DNA of 64,000 bases, taken from contig NZ_MWQN01000001.1 of NCBI RefSeq assembly GCF_002024165.1, forward strand, positions 3,761,365 through 3,825,364. The letters run 5' to 3'. A program made the position numbers and the translations under genes. This DNA comes from Embleya scabrispora (GTDB taxonomy: Bacteria; Actinomycetota; Actinomycetes; Streptomycetales; Streptomycetaceae). Of this stretch, positions 23,800 through 32,953 are shown one piece after another. How positions within the stretch are numbered: the first letter of the stretch is position 1; each line of letters begins with the position of its first letter. The notes beneath the pieces are model-generated. The model was not told the origin of the DNA, did not search any database, and saw nothing but the letters and a program-made list of their open reading frames with translations.

Positions 23800-24990
23800 C
23801 GAAGCCCACCCCCTTCCCACCGCACCCCGAAGCCACCCGAAGGCGCCCCGGCGGACTCGACCCGAGCCCCTCCCTGCCCCGCGCTGCCAGCCGGTTTTGA
23901 CCGAGTAACGCGCCCGTCTCGTCGGGAACCGGCAGTCTCGGGGGCCCCGCACGCCGGCGGCGGCCCACCATCGACTCGGACAGGCCCGGCACCGGCCACC
24001 CGCGACCACAAGCGCAAGGCGGGTCGGAAGTGCCCGGCCCACTCGAAAAGGCTGCCCGGGGGATTCGACCCGACCGCACTCCCTGCCCCCGCTGTCAGCT
24101 GGTTTTCGCCGACCCACGCGGCCGTTTCGTCGGGGGCCTCGGGTCTTGGAGCCCCGAGCGCCGGCGGCGGCCCACCATCGACTCGGACGGACCCCGGACC
24201 GGCCACGCGCCACCGAAGGCGCAACGCCGGCCGGAAGCACCCGGCCCACTCGGAAAGGCGCCCCGGCGGACTTGACCCGAGCGCCCTCCCCGCCCGCCGT
24301 TGCCAGCCGGTTTTCGCCGACCAATGTGCCCGTCTCGTCGGGGGCCTCAAGTCTTGGAGCCCCGAACGCTGGCGGCGGCCCACCATCGACTCGGACGGAC
24401 CCCGGACCGGCCACCGGCGACCACAAGCGCAGGGCGCGCCGGGAACACCCCACTCACTCGAGAAGGCACGCCGAAGGACTCGACCCGAGCGCCCTCCCTG
24501 CCCCCGTTGCCAGCCGGTTTTCGCTGACCAATGTGCCCGTCTCGTCGGGGGTCTCAAGTCTTGGAGCCCCGCGCGCCGGCGGCGGCCCACCATCGACTCG
24601 GACGGGCCCCGGACCGGCCACCGGCGACCACAAGCGCAGGGCGCGCCGGGAACACCCCACTCACTCGAGAAGGCACGCCGAAGGACTCGACCCGAGCGCC
24701 CTCCCCGCTCCCATTGCCAGCCGGTTTTCGCTGACCAATGTGCCCGTCTCGTCGGGGGCCTCAAGTCTTGGAGCCCCGCGCGCTGGCGGCGGCCCGCCAT
24801 CGACTCGGACGGGCCCCGGACCGGCCATCCGCCACCGAAGGGGCAAGGCGCGTCGGGAACACCCGGTCCGCTTGGGAAGGTGCCTCGGCCTGCTCGACCC
24901 GAGTGACCTTCCTGGCCGTTGCCGGCGGCCGGTTTTCGGTGAGCAATGCGGTTGGCTCGTTGGGAGTTCTCCGTCTCGGCGGCCCGCACG
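23800..24990 (-). repeat. ~207-bp repeat, array B (six copies, reverse)
   Basis: Six units with landmarks TGCCAGCCGGTTTTCGC or close variants at 23885, 24093, 24301, 24508, 24715 and 24920: steps of 208, 208, 207, 207 and 205 bp. The units at 24301, 24508 and 24715 are nearly identical; the outer ones are more diverged, as expected of tandem duplication from the middle. Because 207 is a multiple of three, frames stay open through the array (69-residue periodic peptides rich in Arg, Pro, Gly and Trp). Codon structure gives no sign of coding, so I treat it as non-coding. Confidence 0.85.
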
Positions 24991-25026
24991 CCGGTGGTGG
25001 TTCGGCCCCGGTGCCGGGGCGAGCTG

Positions 25027-25401
25027 TCAGGGTTGGTTGGGGCAGGGGGAGGCGTTGGATTTTCTGGTGGGGCGGGGGGATGGGGAGTGGTATACGAGGT
25101 TGTTTTCGGTCCAGGACTTGTAGGTGCGCAGTGGGCGGCAGGGGATCGGGCCCAGGGAGCGGCCCGTGGCTATTTCGAAGGTGGCCTTGTGGGCCGGGCA
25201 GGTGAGGTGTTCGTTGGTCAGGGTGCCCCTGGAGAGGATGGCGCCGGCGTGGGGGCAGCGGTCCTCGAAGACGTGGACCGTGTCGCCGTGGCGCAGGATC
25301 GCGACCGGGGGGCTGGTGCCGACTCGGGTCGGGACGTCTTCGGGGAGGCTCGCGAGCGGGCCCAGGCACACCGGTGGGCGCTCCCGGCGGAAGGGTGACA
25401 T
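25027..25401 (-). CDS. Rieske [2Fe-2S] domain protein
   Basis: A 124-residue single-domain Rieske protein. Cluster ligands are in CPHAGA (Cys, His) and CPAHKATFE (Cys, His), about 20 residues apart, and the fold spans residues ~10-95. The C-terminal ~25 residues are Pro/Ser/Arg-rich and unlike the family, perhaps because the stop has drifted into the repeat region. It could serve as an electron carrier for an oxygenase or desaturase. It is divergent from the CoA-ligase gene, with one CTGAC-N5-GTCAG operator between them, so it belongs to the same regulon. Confidence 0.85.
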   Translation of the reverse strand: MSPFRRERPPVCLGPLASLPEDVPTRVGTSPPVAILRHGDTVHVFEDRCPHAGAILSRGTLTNEHLTCPAHKATFEIATGRSLGPIPCRPLRTYKSWTENNLVYHSPSPRPTRKSNASPCPNQP

Positions 25402-25532
25402 CGTGCCCCCGGGGTTGGCGGTATCGCCCCAGGTTAGGCAGTACGGCCTTGCTTCGCCAGTATGCGATCAAGGTCGCCGAGATCCGGTTGTGATCCGCGT
25501 GACCATGCGAAGTCTTTCTTCCCGCAAAGCTT

Positions 25533-25547
25533 CTGACGTACCGTCAG
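25533..25547. promoter_or_regulatory. CTGAC-N5-GTCAG operator between Rieske and CoA-ligase genes
   Basis: CTGACGTACCGTCAG has perfect 5-bp arms. It lies 132 bp from the Rieske start and 76 bp from the ligase start. Member of the set described in the findings. Confidence 0.7.
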
Positions 25548-25622
25548 GTCAATGCCCCGGGGCTTCGGCTTCGCCATGCCCCGGCGATGTACCCCGGCCC
25601 CGGCTTCCCGCGCGGAGGACAC

Positions 25623-27185
25623 GTGTCTGACCCGATCTACGACGCCACCACTCTCTGGGAGCTGGTGGAGCGCCGCGCGGCGGCGTCTCCCGATGTACCC
25701 ATGCTGCTCGATCCGGAGGACCGCAGGGTCACCTTCGGTGGGTTCAAGGCGTGGGCCGAGCGCGTGGCCGCGGGCTTCCACGCGCTCGGCGTCACCGCCG
25801 GGACCCGTGTGACCTGGCAGTTGACCACGCGGATCGAGTCCATCGTGGTCTCGTTCGCGCTGGCCCGGCTCGGCGCGGTGCAGAACCCGATCATCCCGTT
25901 CTACCGGGAGAAGGAGGTCGGGTTCTGTCTGCGGCAGACCGGGGCCGAGTTCTTCCTGTGTCCGCGCGAGTGGAAGGGCTTCGACTTCGTCGCCATGGGC
26001 GAGGCGCTGGCCAAGGAGCTGAGTCCGGCGCCGCGCGTCATGGTCGCCTACGACGAGCTGCCCGAGGGCGATCCGGCCGACCTGCCGCCCGCGCCGACCG
26101 ACGGCGACGAGGTGCGCTGGCTCTACTACACCTCCGGGACCACGTCCGACCCGAAGGGCGTCCAGCACAGCGACTCGACGCTGCTCGCGGGCGGCAAGGG
26201 GCTGGCCGTCGCGCTGGACATGTCGCAGAGCGACATCGGCTCGATCGCGTTCCCGTACGCGCACATCGCGGGCCCGGACTACATCGTGACCGTGCTCGCC
26301 TCGGGCTTCCCGGCGGTGATCGTGGAGAACTTCGACCCGGCGGGCGTGGTGCCGGTGTACAAGCGGCTCGGCGTCACCATGGTCGGCGGCTCGACCGCGT
26401 TCTACGTCGCGTTCCTGAACGAGCAGCGCAAGCAGCCCGGCGAGAAGATCATCCCGACCCTGCGGATCGTCTCCGGCGGCGGTGCGCCCAAGCCGCCGGA
26501 GCTGGTCGGCGAGGTGCGCGACGAGATGCGGGCGATCCTGTGCCACGGGTACGGGATGACCGAATCGCCGATGATCGCCCAGGGCGGACCGTACGACTCC
26601 GAGGACCAGCGCTCGTACACCGAGGGCAAGCCGGTCAGCGGCATCGAGGTGCGGATCGCGCGGGCGGACGGCTCCGTCGCGGACGTCGGCGAGGAGGGCG
26701 AGGTCAGGCTGCGCGGGCCGATGGTGTTCAAGGGATACACCGACCCCGCGCTGACCGCCGACGCGTTCGACGAGGACGGCTTCTTCCGCACGGGCGACCT
26801 GGGTCGACTGCGCGCCGACGGACACCTCTCGCTGACCGGTCGGCTCAAGGACGTGATCATCCGCAAGGGGGAGAACATCTCCGCGCGCGAGATCGAAGAC
26901 CTGCTGTTCGCCCACCCGAAGGTCGCCGACGCGGCGGTGATCGGCCTGGTCGACCGCGAGCGCGGAGAGCGGGTCTGCGCCGTGGTGGAGCGCCAACCGG
27001 GTGAATCCGACCTGGAATTCGCCGAGATGGTCGGCTACCTGCGCGAGGCCGGGCTGATGACGCAGAAGATCCCGGAACAATTGGAACTGGTCGACGCGCT
27101 GCCGCGGAACGAGACGCTGCGCAAGGTGCTGAAGTTCAAGTTGCGCGAGGAGTACGACAAGAAGCCCTGGACACCCCGGCGCTGA
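25623..27185 (+). CDS. AMP-dependent acyl-CoA synthetase (FadD-like)
   Basis: A 520-residue class I adenylate-forming ligase that should activate a carboxylic acid to its CoA thioester. Motifs: YYTSGTTSDPKGV (P-loop), YGMTE (A5), DGFFRTGDLG (A7), GRLKDVIIRKGENISAREIE (A8) and the catalytic C-terminal Lys in PRNETLRKVLK (A10). All are intact. It is closest in feel to the cyclohexanecarboxylate/short-branched acid ligases; the substrate is unproven. The GTG at 25623 follows GAGGA; an ATG at 25587 would add 12 residues. Probably the entry enzyme of the catabolic regulon. Confidence 0.9.
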   Translation: MSDPIYDATTLWELVERRAAASPDVPMLLDPEDRRVTFGGFKAWAERVAAGFHALGVTAGTRVTWQLTTRIESIVVSFALARLGAVQNPIIPFYREKEVGFCLRQTGAEFFLCPREWKGFDFVAMGEALAKELSPAPRVMVAYDELPEGDPADLPPAPTDGDEVRWLYYTSGTTSDPKGVQHSDSTLLAGGKGLAVALDMSQSDIGSIAFPYAHIAGPDYIVTVLASGFPAVIVENFDPAGVVPVYKRLGVTMVGGSTAFYVAFLNEQRKQPGEKIIPTLRIVSGGGAPKPPELVGEVRDEMRAILCHGYGMTESPMIAQGGPYDSEDQRSYTEGKPVSGIEVRIARADGSVADVGEEGEVRLRGPMVFKGYTDPALTADAFDEDGFFRTGDLGRLRADGHLSLTGRLKDVIIRKGENISAREIEDLLFAHPKVADAAVIGLVDRERGERVCAVVERQPGESDLEFAEMVGYLREAGLMTQKIPEQLELVDALPRNETLRKVLKFKLREEYDKKPWTPRR

Positions 27186-27262
27186 CCGACGGTTCGACGA
27201 ATCCGGCCACCCCGAACCGCTGCTGATGCCCCGTCATCGAATTGGTGACGGGGCATCAGGGG

Positions 27263-27877
27263 TCAGGCCCAGGCGGCCAGTACGGCGTCCACCGTGGTGA
27301 TCGTCGCGATCGCGTTGAAGGTGTTGGCGAGTACGGCCTCGGCGTATTCGGGGGGAAAACCGGCCACCGCCTCGCGCGGTACGACGAATTGGAATCCCGC
27401 GTTCACCGCGTCCATCGCGAAGTTGAGCATGCCGACGTTGAGCGAGACGCCGACGCCCACGACGGTACGCACGCCCAGGTTCCGCAGCACGGCGGCGAGT
27501 CCGGTGTCGGCCATCGGGCCGAGCCCGTGGTAGCGGGAAAGCACCAGGTCGGAGGGATGGACGGTGATCCCGTCGGCCACCGCGGCGGCGTCCGAGCCGG
27601 GGGCCAGGAGCACCGGCGCCTTGGCCGCGGCGCCGAACATCCGGGCGTTGGTGTTGGCGCCCCGGCCGTCCGGGCGGCGCACCGCCAGGCAGTGCACGAC
27701 CGGAACCCGCGCCCGGCGAGCGGCCTTGGCGAGCCGATCGACGGCCGGAATCAGCCCCCCGGTGTGCGCGGTCAGCGCGGGGAACACCGCCTGCGTGCCG
27801 ATCACTCCGTTCTGGCATTCCTGGGTGATCAACGCGGTGTGTCCGGGGTCGATCAGTTCTTCGAGACGCAGGGCCAT
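27263..27877 (-). CDS. Isochorismatase-fold protein lacking the usual catalytic cysteine
   Basis: A 204-residue protein of the cysteine-hydrolase (isochorismatase/nicotinamidase) fold. Strand 1 reads ALITQECQNGVIG, where the usual catalytic Asp of the DMQ motif is replaced by Glu-Cys. The nucleophile segment reads VVGVGVSLNVGMLNFAMDAV, with Gly where the family has the active Cys. The Arg/Lys and the later AGFQFVVPREAVAGFP strand are normal. It may be a non-cysteine member or a binding protein. It is divergent from the amidohydrolase operon and has an operator 12 bp upstream of its start. Confidence 0.8.
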   Translation of the reverse strand: MALRLEELIDPGHTALITQECQNGVIGTQAVFPALTAHTGGLIPAVDRLAKAARRARVPVVHCLAVRRPDGRGANTNARMFGAAAKAPVLLAPGSDAAAVADGITVHPSDLVLSRYHGLGPMADTGLAAVLRNLGVRTVVGVGVSLNVGMLNFAMDAVNAGFQFVVPREAVAGFPPEYAEAVLANTFNAIATITTVDAVLAAWA

Positions 27878-27888
27878 CCGTGATTCTC

Positions 27889-27903
27889 CTGACGTTGAGT
27901 CAG
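27889..27903. promoter_or_regulatory. CTGAC-N5-GTCAG operator near the isochorismatase-like start
   Basis: CTGACGTTGAGTCAG, perfect 5-bp arms, ends 12 bp from the start codon of the minus-strand gene. Its centre is 50 bp from that of the next operator. Confidence 0.7.
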
Positions 27904-27932
27904 CTTGTGGTTCCCTCCGCCCAGAGATTACG

Positions 27933-27959
27933 CTAAATCTGACGGTCCATCAGATTTAG
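27933..27959. promoter_or_regulatory. 27-bp palindromic operator before the amidohydrolase operon
   Basis: Perfect 10-bp arms CTAAATCTGA and TCAGATTTAG flank CGGTCCA. The core CTGACGGTCCATCAG (27939-27953) belongs to the shared motif and this is its most extended copy. It ends 16 bp before the amidohydrolase ATG, where a bound repressor would block transcription or its start. Confidence 0.8.
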
Positions 27960-27975
27960 TGAGCGGGAGGGGCCG

Positions 27976-29238
27976 ATGAGCACCAACCAGCCCGGACAGG
28001 CTGCCACGCAGTCCGGAAACTCCTTCGGTGAACTGCCGAAGATCATCAGCGTCGATGACCATGTCATCGAGCCGGCACACCTGTTCGAGCGCTGGTTGCC
28101 GAAGAAGTACCACGAGCGCGGCCCGAAGCCGGTCACCACGGGCATCGGTCGGTTGGAGTACACCGGGGCGAGTTACAAGATCACCACCGATCCGAACGGC
28201 CCACCGGCCGACTGGTGGTTCTACGAGGATCTGCGCTTCCCGTACAAGCGCAACATCGCCGCGGTCGGGTTCAGCCGGGACGAGATGACCCTCGAAGGCA
28301 TCACGCGCGGCGAGATGCGGCCCGGACTGTACGACCCGGCCGAGCGGCTGAAGGACATGGACGTCAACCATGTCGAGGCATCGCTGTGCTTCCCGACCTT
28401 CCCGCGCTTCTGCGGCCAGACCTTCTCGGAGGCCGCGGACAAGGAGGTCGCGCTCGCGTGCGTGCGCGCCTACAACGACTGGATGGTCGAGGAGTGGTGC
28501 GGCGACTCCGGCGGGCGGCTCATCCCGCTGATCATCATCCCGCTGTGGGACGTGCACCTCGCCGTCGAGGAGATCAAGCGCAATCGGGCACGCGGGGTCA
28601 CCGCCGTGTGCTTCTCGGAGATCCCGGCCTTCCTCGGCCTGCCCAGCATCCACACCGGCTACTGGGACCCGTTCTTCGAGACCTGCGCCGACCTGGGCGT
28701 GACGATCAACATGCACATCGGTTCGTCCTCGACGATGCCGGCCGCCTCGCCGGACGCGCCGGCGGCGGTCCAGGCGTCGCTGAGCTTCAACAACGCGATG
28801 GCCTCGATGGCCGACTTCATCTTCGCGGGCATCCCCGCGCGGTTCCCGAAGATCAAGCTGGCCTACTCCGAGGGGCAGATGGGCTGGATCCCGTACGCCC
28901 TGGAGCGGATGGACGACGTGTGGCTGGAGCACCGGGCCTGGGCGGTCACCGGTGAGGTGTTGCCCGAGGCGCCGTCGTACTACTTCCGGCGGAACATGTT
29001 CGCCTGCTTCTTTCGGGACCGGCACGGGGTCAACTCGCTCGATGTGATCGGCGAGGACAACGTCACGTTCGAGACCGACTACCCGCACGTCGACTCCACG
29101 TGGCCGCACACGAAGAAGATCGCCGAGGAGCACCTGGCGGGGCTGGGAGCGGAGACCGTTTACAAGATCATCCGGGGTAATGCGATCCGGATGCTCGATC
29201 TTGATCTCGATCGGGACCGGGTGCGTGTGGGGGCTTGA
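27976..29238 (+). CDS. Amidohydrolase-family (amidohydrolase_2) metal-dependent hydrolase
   Basis: A 420-residue TIM-barrel hydrolase of the ACMSD-like branch. ISVDDHVIEPAHLFERWLP carries the N-terminal metal motif (D-x-H form), INMHIGSSS and SEGQMGWIPYALERMD follow in the barrel, and FETDYPHVDSTWP holds the catalytic Asp. Members act as hydrolases or decarboxylases on ring-cleavage products and are common in actinobacterial aromatic and steroid clusters. GGAGGGG precedes the ATG. It is first in an operon with an SDR and a pair of acyl-CoA dehydrogenases, under the 27-bp operator. Confidence 0.85.
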   Translation: MSTNQPGQAATQSGNSFGELPKIISVDDHVIEPAHLFERWLPKKYHERGPKPVTTGIGRLEYTGASYKITTDPNGPPADWWFYEDLRFPYKRNIAAVGFSRDEMTLEGITRGEMRPGLYDPAERLKDMDVNHVEASLCFPTFPRFCGQTFSEAADKEVALACVRAYNDWMVEEWCGDSGGRLIPLIIIPLWDVHLAVEEIKRNRARGVTAVCFSEIPAFLGLPSIHTGYWDPFFETCADLGVTINMHIGSSSTMPAASPDAPAAVQASLSFNNAMASMADFIFAGIPARFPKIKLAYSEGQMGWIPYALERMDDVWLEHRAWAVTGEVLPEAPSYYFRRNMFACFFRDRHGVNSLDVIGEDNVTFETDYPHVDSTWPHTKKIAEEHLAGLGAETVYKIIRGNAIRMLDLDLDRDRVRVGA

Positions 29239-29505
29239 GGCAGCCGATTGCTGCGGGCCGGTTCGGGGTGCTTCCGGTGGTGTGATCCGGCTCGGGTTGG
29301 CTCAGCTCGATTTGGGTGGGATCGGGTGGGTTCGGGTCGGCCCGGCTCGGTTCTTCGGTACGGACGTGCCGCGTGGTCATGGCAGTGGCTCGCGGTGCGG
29401 TGGTAGGGGGCGGCTCGTCGATTCTCTCGGCGGGCCGCTTCCGAGGTATTCGACGCGGGTCGGTCCTCGGTACGGCGTCGGTCTTCTACACCAGAGGGGC
29501 CTGGA

Positions 29506-30414
29506 ATGAGTGGGATCTGCGAGGGGCGCGTCGTCATCGTCACCGGTGCCGGCGGCGGCATCGGGCGCGAGCACGCGCTGGCATTCGCCCGCGAGGGCGC
29601 GCACGTGGTGGTCAACGACATCGGTGCCTCGCGCCAGGGCGACGGGCGTTCGCTCGGGCCGGCCCAGCAGGTCGTGGCCGACATCGAGGCGCTGGGCGGC
29701 AAGGCGGTGGTCAACGCGGACGACGTCGCCGACTGGGAGGGCGCGGAGCGCTTGGTGCGAACCGCCATCGACACGTTCGGCCGGCTGGACGTGGTGGTCA
29801 ACAACGCGGGCTTCCTGCGCGACCGCATGCTCGTCTCGCTGGGCGAGGACGAGTTCGACGCGGTGATCCGGGTGCACCTCAAGGGGCACTTCGCGGTCAT
29901 GCGGCACGCCGGCGCGTATTGGCGGGCCCAGGCGAAGGCGGGCGTCGAGGTCGACGCGCGGCTGATCAACACCACGTCGGGCGCGGGGCTGATGGGCTCG
30001 GTCGGACAGGGCAACTACGCGGCGGCCAAGGCCGGGATCACCTGCCTGACCCAGATCGCGGCGGTGGAGATGGGCCGCTACGGGGTGACGGCCAATGCGA
30101 TCGCGCCGGCCGCGCGCACCCGGATGACCGAGGAGGCCATGCCGGACCTGGTGCGCAAGCCCGAGGACGGCGGCTTCGACTTCTACGACCCGGCGAACGT
30201 GTCGCCGCTGGTGGTCTGGCTCGGTTCGACCCAGTCGCGGGAGGTGACCGGGCGGGTCTTCGAGGTCGAGGGGGACAAGGTTTCCGTCGCGACCGGATGG
30301 CAGCACGGCCCCGAGGCCACGGCGGGCCGGCGATGGGAGCCGGCCGAGCTGGGGCCGGTGGTGGCGAAGCTGCTCGACGAGGCGCCGACGCCGACTCCGG
30401 TGTACGGGGCCTGA
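29506..30414 (+). CDS. SDR oxidoreductase, MFE-2/Rv3548c-like 3-hydroxyacyl-CoA dehydrogenase type
   Basis: A 302-residue short-chain dehydrogenase. NAD-binding motif TGAGGGIGREHALAFAREG, VNNAGFLRDRML, the catalytic Ser region LINTTSGAGLMGSVGQGNY and YAAAKAG (Y-x3-K). The REHAL motif and the extra loop after the first helix (DIGASRQGDGRS) are those of the peroxisomal-MFE2-like branch; from memory it is very close to Rv3548c of the mycobacterial cholesterol region. Likely oxidises a 3-hydroxyacyl-CoA. GAGGGG precedes the ATG. It is 267 bp after the amidohydrolase; that gap is plain G-rich DNA in which I see no gene. Confidence 0.88.
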   Translation: MSGICEGRVVIVTGAGGGIGREHALAFAREGAHVVVNDIGASRQGDGRSLGPAQQVVADIEALGGKAVVNADDVADWEGAERLVRTAIDTFGRLDVVVNNAGFLRDRMLVSLGEDEFDAVIRVHLKGHFAVMRHAGAYWRAQAKAGVEVDARLINTTSGAGLMGSVGQGNYAAAKAGITCLTQIAAVEMGRYGVTANAIAPAARTRMTEEAMPDLVRKPEDGGFDFYDPANVSPLVVWLGSTQSREVTGRVFEVEGDKVSVATGWQHGPEATAGRRWEPAELGPVVAKLLDEAPTPTPVYGA

Positions 30415-30537
30415 GTTCCGCGGGGCCGTCGCGTCGGGTCGTTTGCGGTTCGGCCGCTGCGGTCGGATGCCGCGGTTCGGCCGTCTTCGTTCGGTTTTTC
30501 GTTTGCCCGTTCCCAGTTCGACAGGGAGTCGACGACC

Positions 30538-31725
30538 ATGGACCTGCGGTACACCGAGGCCGAGGAGGGCTTTCGCGCGGAATTGCGCGCGTGGCTCGAT
30601 CAGGCCGTCCCGTTGCTGCCACCCAAGCCCGATCGCAACGACTGGCCCGGGCGGCGCGCCTACGACACGGCGTGGCAGCGGTTGTTGTTCGACGCCGGAT
30701 ACGCGGGCCTGCACTGGTCGGTCGAGGCCGGCGGCAAGGGCGCCACGCCCACCGAGCACCTGATCTTCCTGGAGGAGACCGAGCGGGCCGGCGCGCCCTA
30801 CGTGGGGGCGAACTTCGTCGGCCTGCTGCACGCGGGGCCGACGATCGACGCGGCCGGCACCGACGAGCAGCGGCGGCGGTATCTGCCGGGGATCCTGCGC
30901 GGTGACGACGTGTGGTGCCAGGGCTTCTCCGAGCCGGGAGCGGGCAGCGACCTCGCCTCGCTGCGCACCCGGGCGGTTCGGGACGGCGACGACTACGTGG
31001 TCAACGGCTCGAAGATCTGGACCTCGCACGCCGAAGTGGCCGACTACTGCGAGATGTTGGTGCGGACCGACCCGGACGCGCCCAAGCACAAGGGCATCAC
31101 CTGGTTGATCGTGCCGATGGACACGCCGGGGATCACCATCCGGCCGCTGGAAACGGTGATGGGGACCTCGGAGTTCGCCGAGGTGTTCTTCGACGACGTA
31201 CGGGTGCCGGTGGCCAACCGGGTCGGCGAGGAGAACGACGGCTGGCGGGTCACCATGGTCACCCTGTCGTTCGAGCGCGGTACCGCGTTCGTCAGCGAAG
31301 TGGTGGCGTGTCAACGGCTGTTGCACGAACTGGCGGCTCTGGCGAAGAAGGTGACGCGACGTCAGGAAACCGCCTGGGACGATGTCGCGTTGCGGCGCGA
31401 ACTGGGGCACCTGACCGCCGAGTTCGAGGCGTTGTGGGCGCTGACCAAGTGGAACGTGTCCGAGGCGCAGCGGTCCGGGGTGCCCGGGGTCGGCGGCTCG
31501 GTGTTCAAGCTGCGCTTCTCCGAGACGAAGCAGAAGGTGTACGAACTCGCGCACCGGCTGCTCGGACGGGCCGCGCTGGCGGTGGACGACGTCGCGGGGC
31601 TGCCGGGCGCGACGCTGATGGACGAGCGGCTTTCGTCGCTGTCGTACACGATCGCGGCGGGTACGTCGCAGATCCAGCGCAACATCGTGGGCGAGCGCAT
31701 CCTCGGTCTGCCGAAGGAACGGTGA
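30538..31725 (+). CDS. Acyl-CoA dehydrogenase (large-subunit type)
   Basis: A 395-residue FAD-dependent acyl-CoA dehydrogenase. The N-terminal helical domain leads to WCQGFSEPGAGSDLASLRTRAVRDGDDYVVNG (FAD/substrate loop) and WTSHAEVADYCEMLVRTD; the C-terminus ends SQIQRNIVGERILGLPKE, the usual FAD-contacting tail. The partner at 31775 is a shorter dehydrogenase, so the two probably form an alpha2-beta2 heterotetramer like the ChsE1-ChsE2 (FadE28/FadE29-type) enzymes of steroid side-chain degradation. Spacing is 49 bp. Introduces the alpha-beta double bond in a CoA ester. Confidence 0.9.
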   Translation: MDLRYTEAEEGFRAELRAWLDQAVPLLPPKPDRNDWPGRRAYDTAWQRLLFDAGYAGLHWSVEAGGKGATPTEHLIFLEETERAGAPYVGANFVGLLHAGPTIDAAGTDEQRRRYLPGILRGDDVWCQGFSEPGAGSDLASLRTRAVRDGDDYVVNGSKIWTSHAEVADYCEMLVRTDPDAPKHKGITWLIVPMDTPGITIRPLETVMGTSEFAEVFFDDVRVPVANRVGEENDGWRVTMVTLSFERGTAFVSEVVACQRLLHELAALAKKVTRRQETAWDDVALRRELGHLTAEFEALWALTKWNVSEAQRSGVPGVGGSVFKLRFSETKQKVYELAHRLLGRAALAVDDVAGLPGATLMDERLSSLSYTIAAGTSQIQRNIVGERILGLPKER

Positions 31726-31774
31726 GCGGGGTCGTGGGATTTCGGCCGAGGTCGAGCGAGGAGGTGATCGGGAC

Positions 31775-32761
31775 ATGGATTTCCAGCTGAGCGAGGACCA
31801 GCGCGATCTGCGGTCCGGGGTAAGGGAGTTCTGCGAGGGCCGGTTCGACCGGGAGCGGATGCGGGCGCTGGTGGACACCGCGCCGGTGCCCGGCATGGTG
31901 GATCGTGCGCTGTGGCGGGAACTGGCCGAGACCGGGTTCTTCTCGCTGCGGATCGCCGAGGAGGCCGGCGGGGTCGGACTCGGAGTGGCCGAGGCGGTCT
32001 TGGTGTACGAGGAGGCCGGGCGGGCGTTGTTGCCCGGGCCGCTGGTGGCCACGCATCTGGCCGCGTCGTTGCCGGGGCGGCTGGGCGAGGAAGCGGCCGC
32101 GGGTGACGTGGTGGTCGGGCTGATCGACGGCGAATCGTGGCCGCTGCTCGTGGAGCATCTGGACGCGCTCGATTGTTTGTTGGTGCTGACGGACGACGGC
32201 ATTCGGCGGGTGGATCCGGCTTTGGTGCGAGGGACGTCGGTCGCGCATCCGGTGGATCCGTTCACGCCGGTGACGGCGGTGGACGAGTTGCCGGTCGGCG
32301 AGGCGGTGGCCGATGCGCGGGTTGTGGCGGAGTGGCGGCGGGTCGGGGCGGTGCTCACGGCGGCGCTGCAGCTGGGCATTGCGGGGCGGCTCACCGAGTT
32401 GGCTACGCGGTATGCCAAGGAGCGCGAGCAGTTCGGTCGGGTGATCGGGGGTTTCCAGGCGGTCAAGCACCTGTGTGCGGACATGCTGGTGCGGACCGAG
32501 ATCGCTCGGGCGGCGGTGTACGCGGCGGCGGTGACGTTGGATGATCCGGCCGTGGGGGATGCCGAGGTAGCGGTGTTGACGGCGAAGGTGATGGGGGACG
32601 ACGCGGCGACGCGGAACGGGAAGGACGCCACGCAGGTGTATGGGGGGATGGGGTTCACCTGGGAGGTGGACGTGCATCTGTATGTGAAGCGTTCGTGGGT
32701 GCATGCGACGCAGTTCGGGGCGGCGGAGGAGAACGAGGCGGCGTTGGCCGCCACGCTTTGA
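31775..32761 (+). CDS. Acyl-CoA dehydrogenase (small-subunit type)
   Basis: A 328-residue, shortened acyl-CoA dehydrogenase with FQLSEDQRDLRSGVREFCEG at the N-terminus and YAKEREQFGRVIGGFQAVKHLCADM and YGGMGFTWEVDVHLYVKRS at the C-terminus. The mid-domain FAD loop (xxEPGAGSD) is absent, which fits the small subunit of heteromeric FadE pairs where one subunit supplies the FAD site. GAGGAG precedes the ATG. It is last of the operon starting at 27976. Confidence 0.88.
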   Translation: MDFQLSEDQRDLRSGVREFCEGRFDRERMRALVDTAPVPGMVDRALWRELAETGFFSLRIAEEAGGVGLGVAEAVLVYEEAGRALLPGPLVATHLAASLPGRLGEEAAAGDVVVGLIDGESWPLLVEHLDALDCLLVLTDDGIRRVDPALVRGTSVAHPVDPFTPVTAVDELPVGEAVADARVVAEWRRVGAVLTAALQLGIAGRLTELATRYAKEREQFGRVIGGFQAVKHLCADMLVRTEIARAAVYAAAVTLDDPAVGDAEVAVLTAKVMGDDAATRNGKDATQVYGGMGFTWEVDVHLYVKRSWVHATQFGAAEENEAALAATL

Positions 32762-32953
32762 TCGCAAGGAAACGGCCGAGGGCCTCGGCGGTCGGGCGGC
32801 CTTGTCACCCACCGGACGCACTGCCGGGGTTTTCCACTGGGCGGCACCGCCCGGTGCCGCCCCGGCACCGGGCTCGGTCCCATCCGATCCCGCCGTCCTG
32901 CCTCCGAGCCGAGCCCTCCGATTCCCGGAGGGTGTGCGGCCGAGAGGGCGGAA

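Noticed and set aside
22809-24989. A 726-codon minus-strand frame (and a 423-codon plus-strand frame) through the repeat arrays, encoding 69-residue repeats
   Set aside because: The frames stay open because the unit length is 207 bp, a multiple of three. Both strands are open at once, composition is monotonous, no ribosome binding site stands before the starts, and array A inverts the orientation midway.
27263-27818. Alternative minus-strand frame over the isochorismatase-fold gene (27234-27818)
   Set aside because: It lacks family motifs and is simply a shadow of the true frame.
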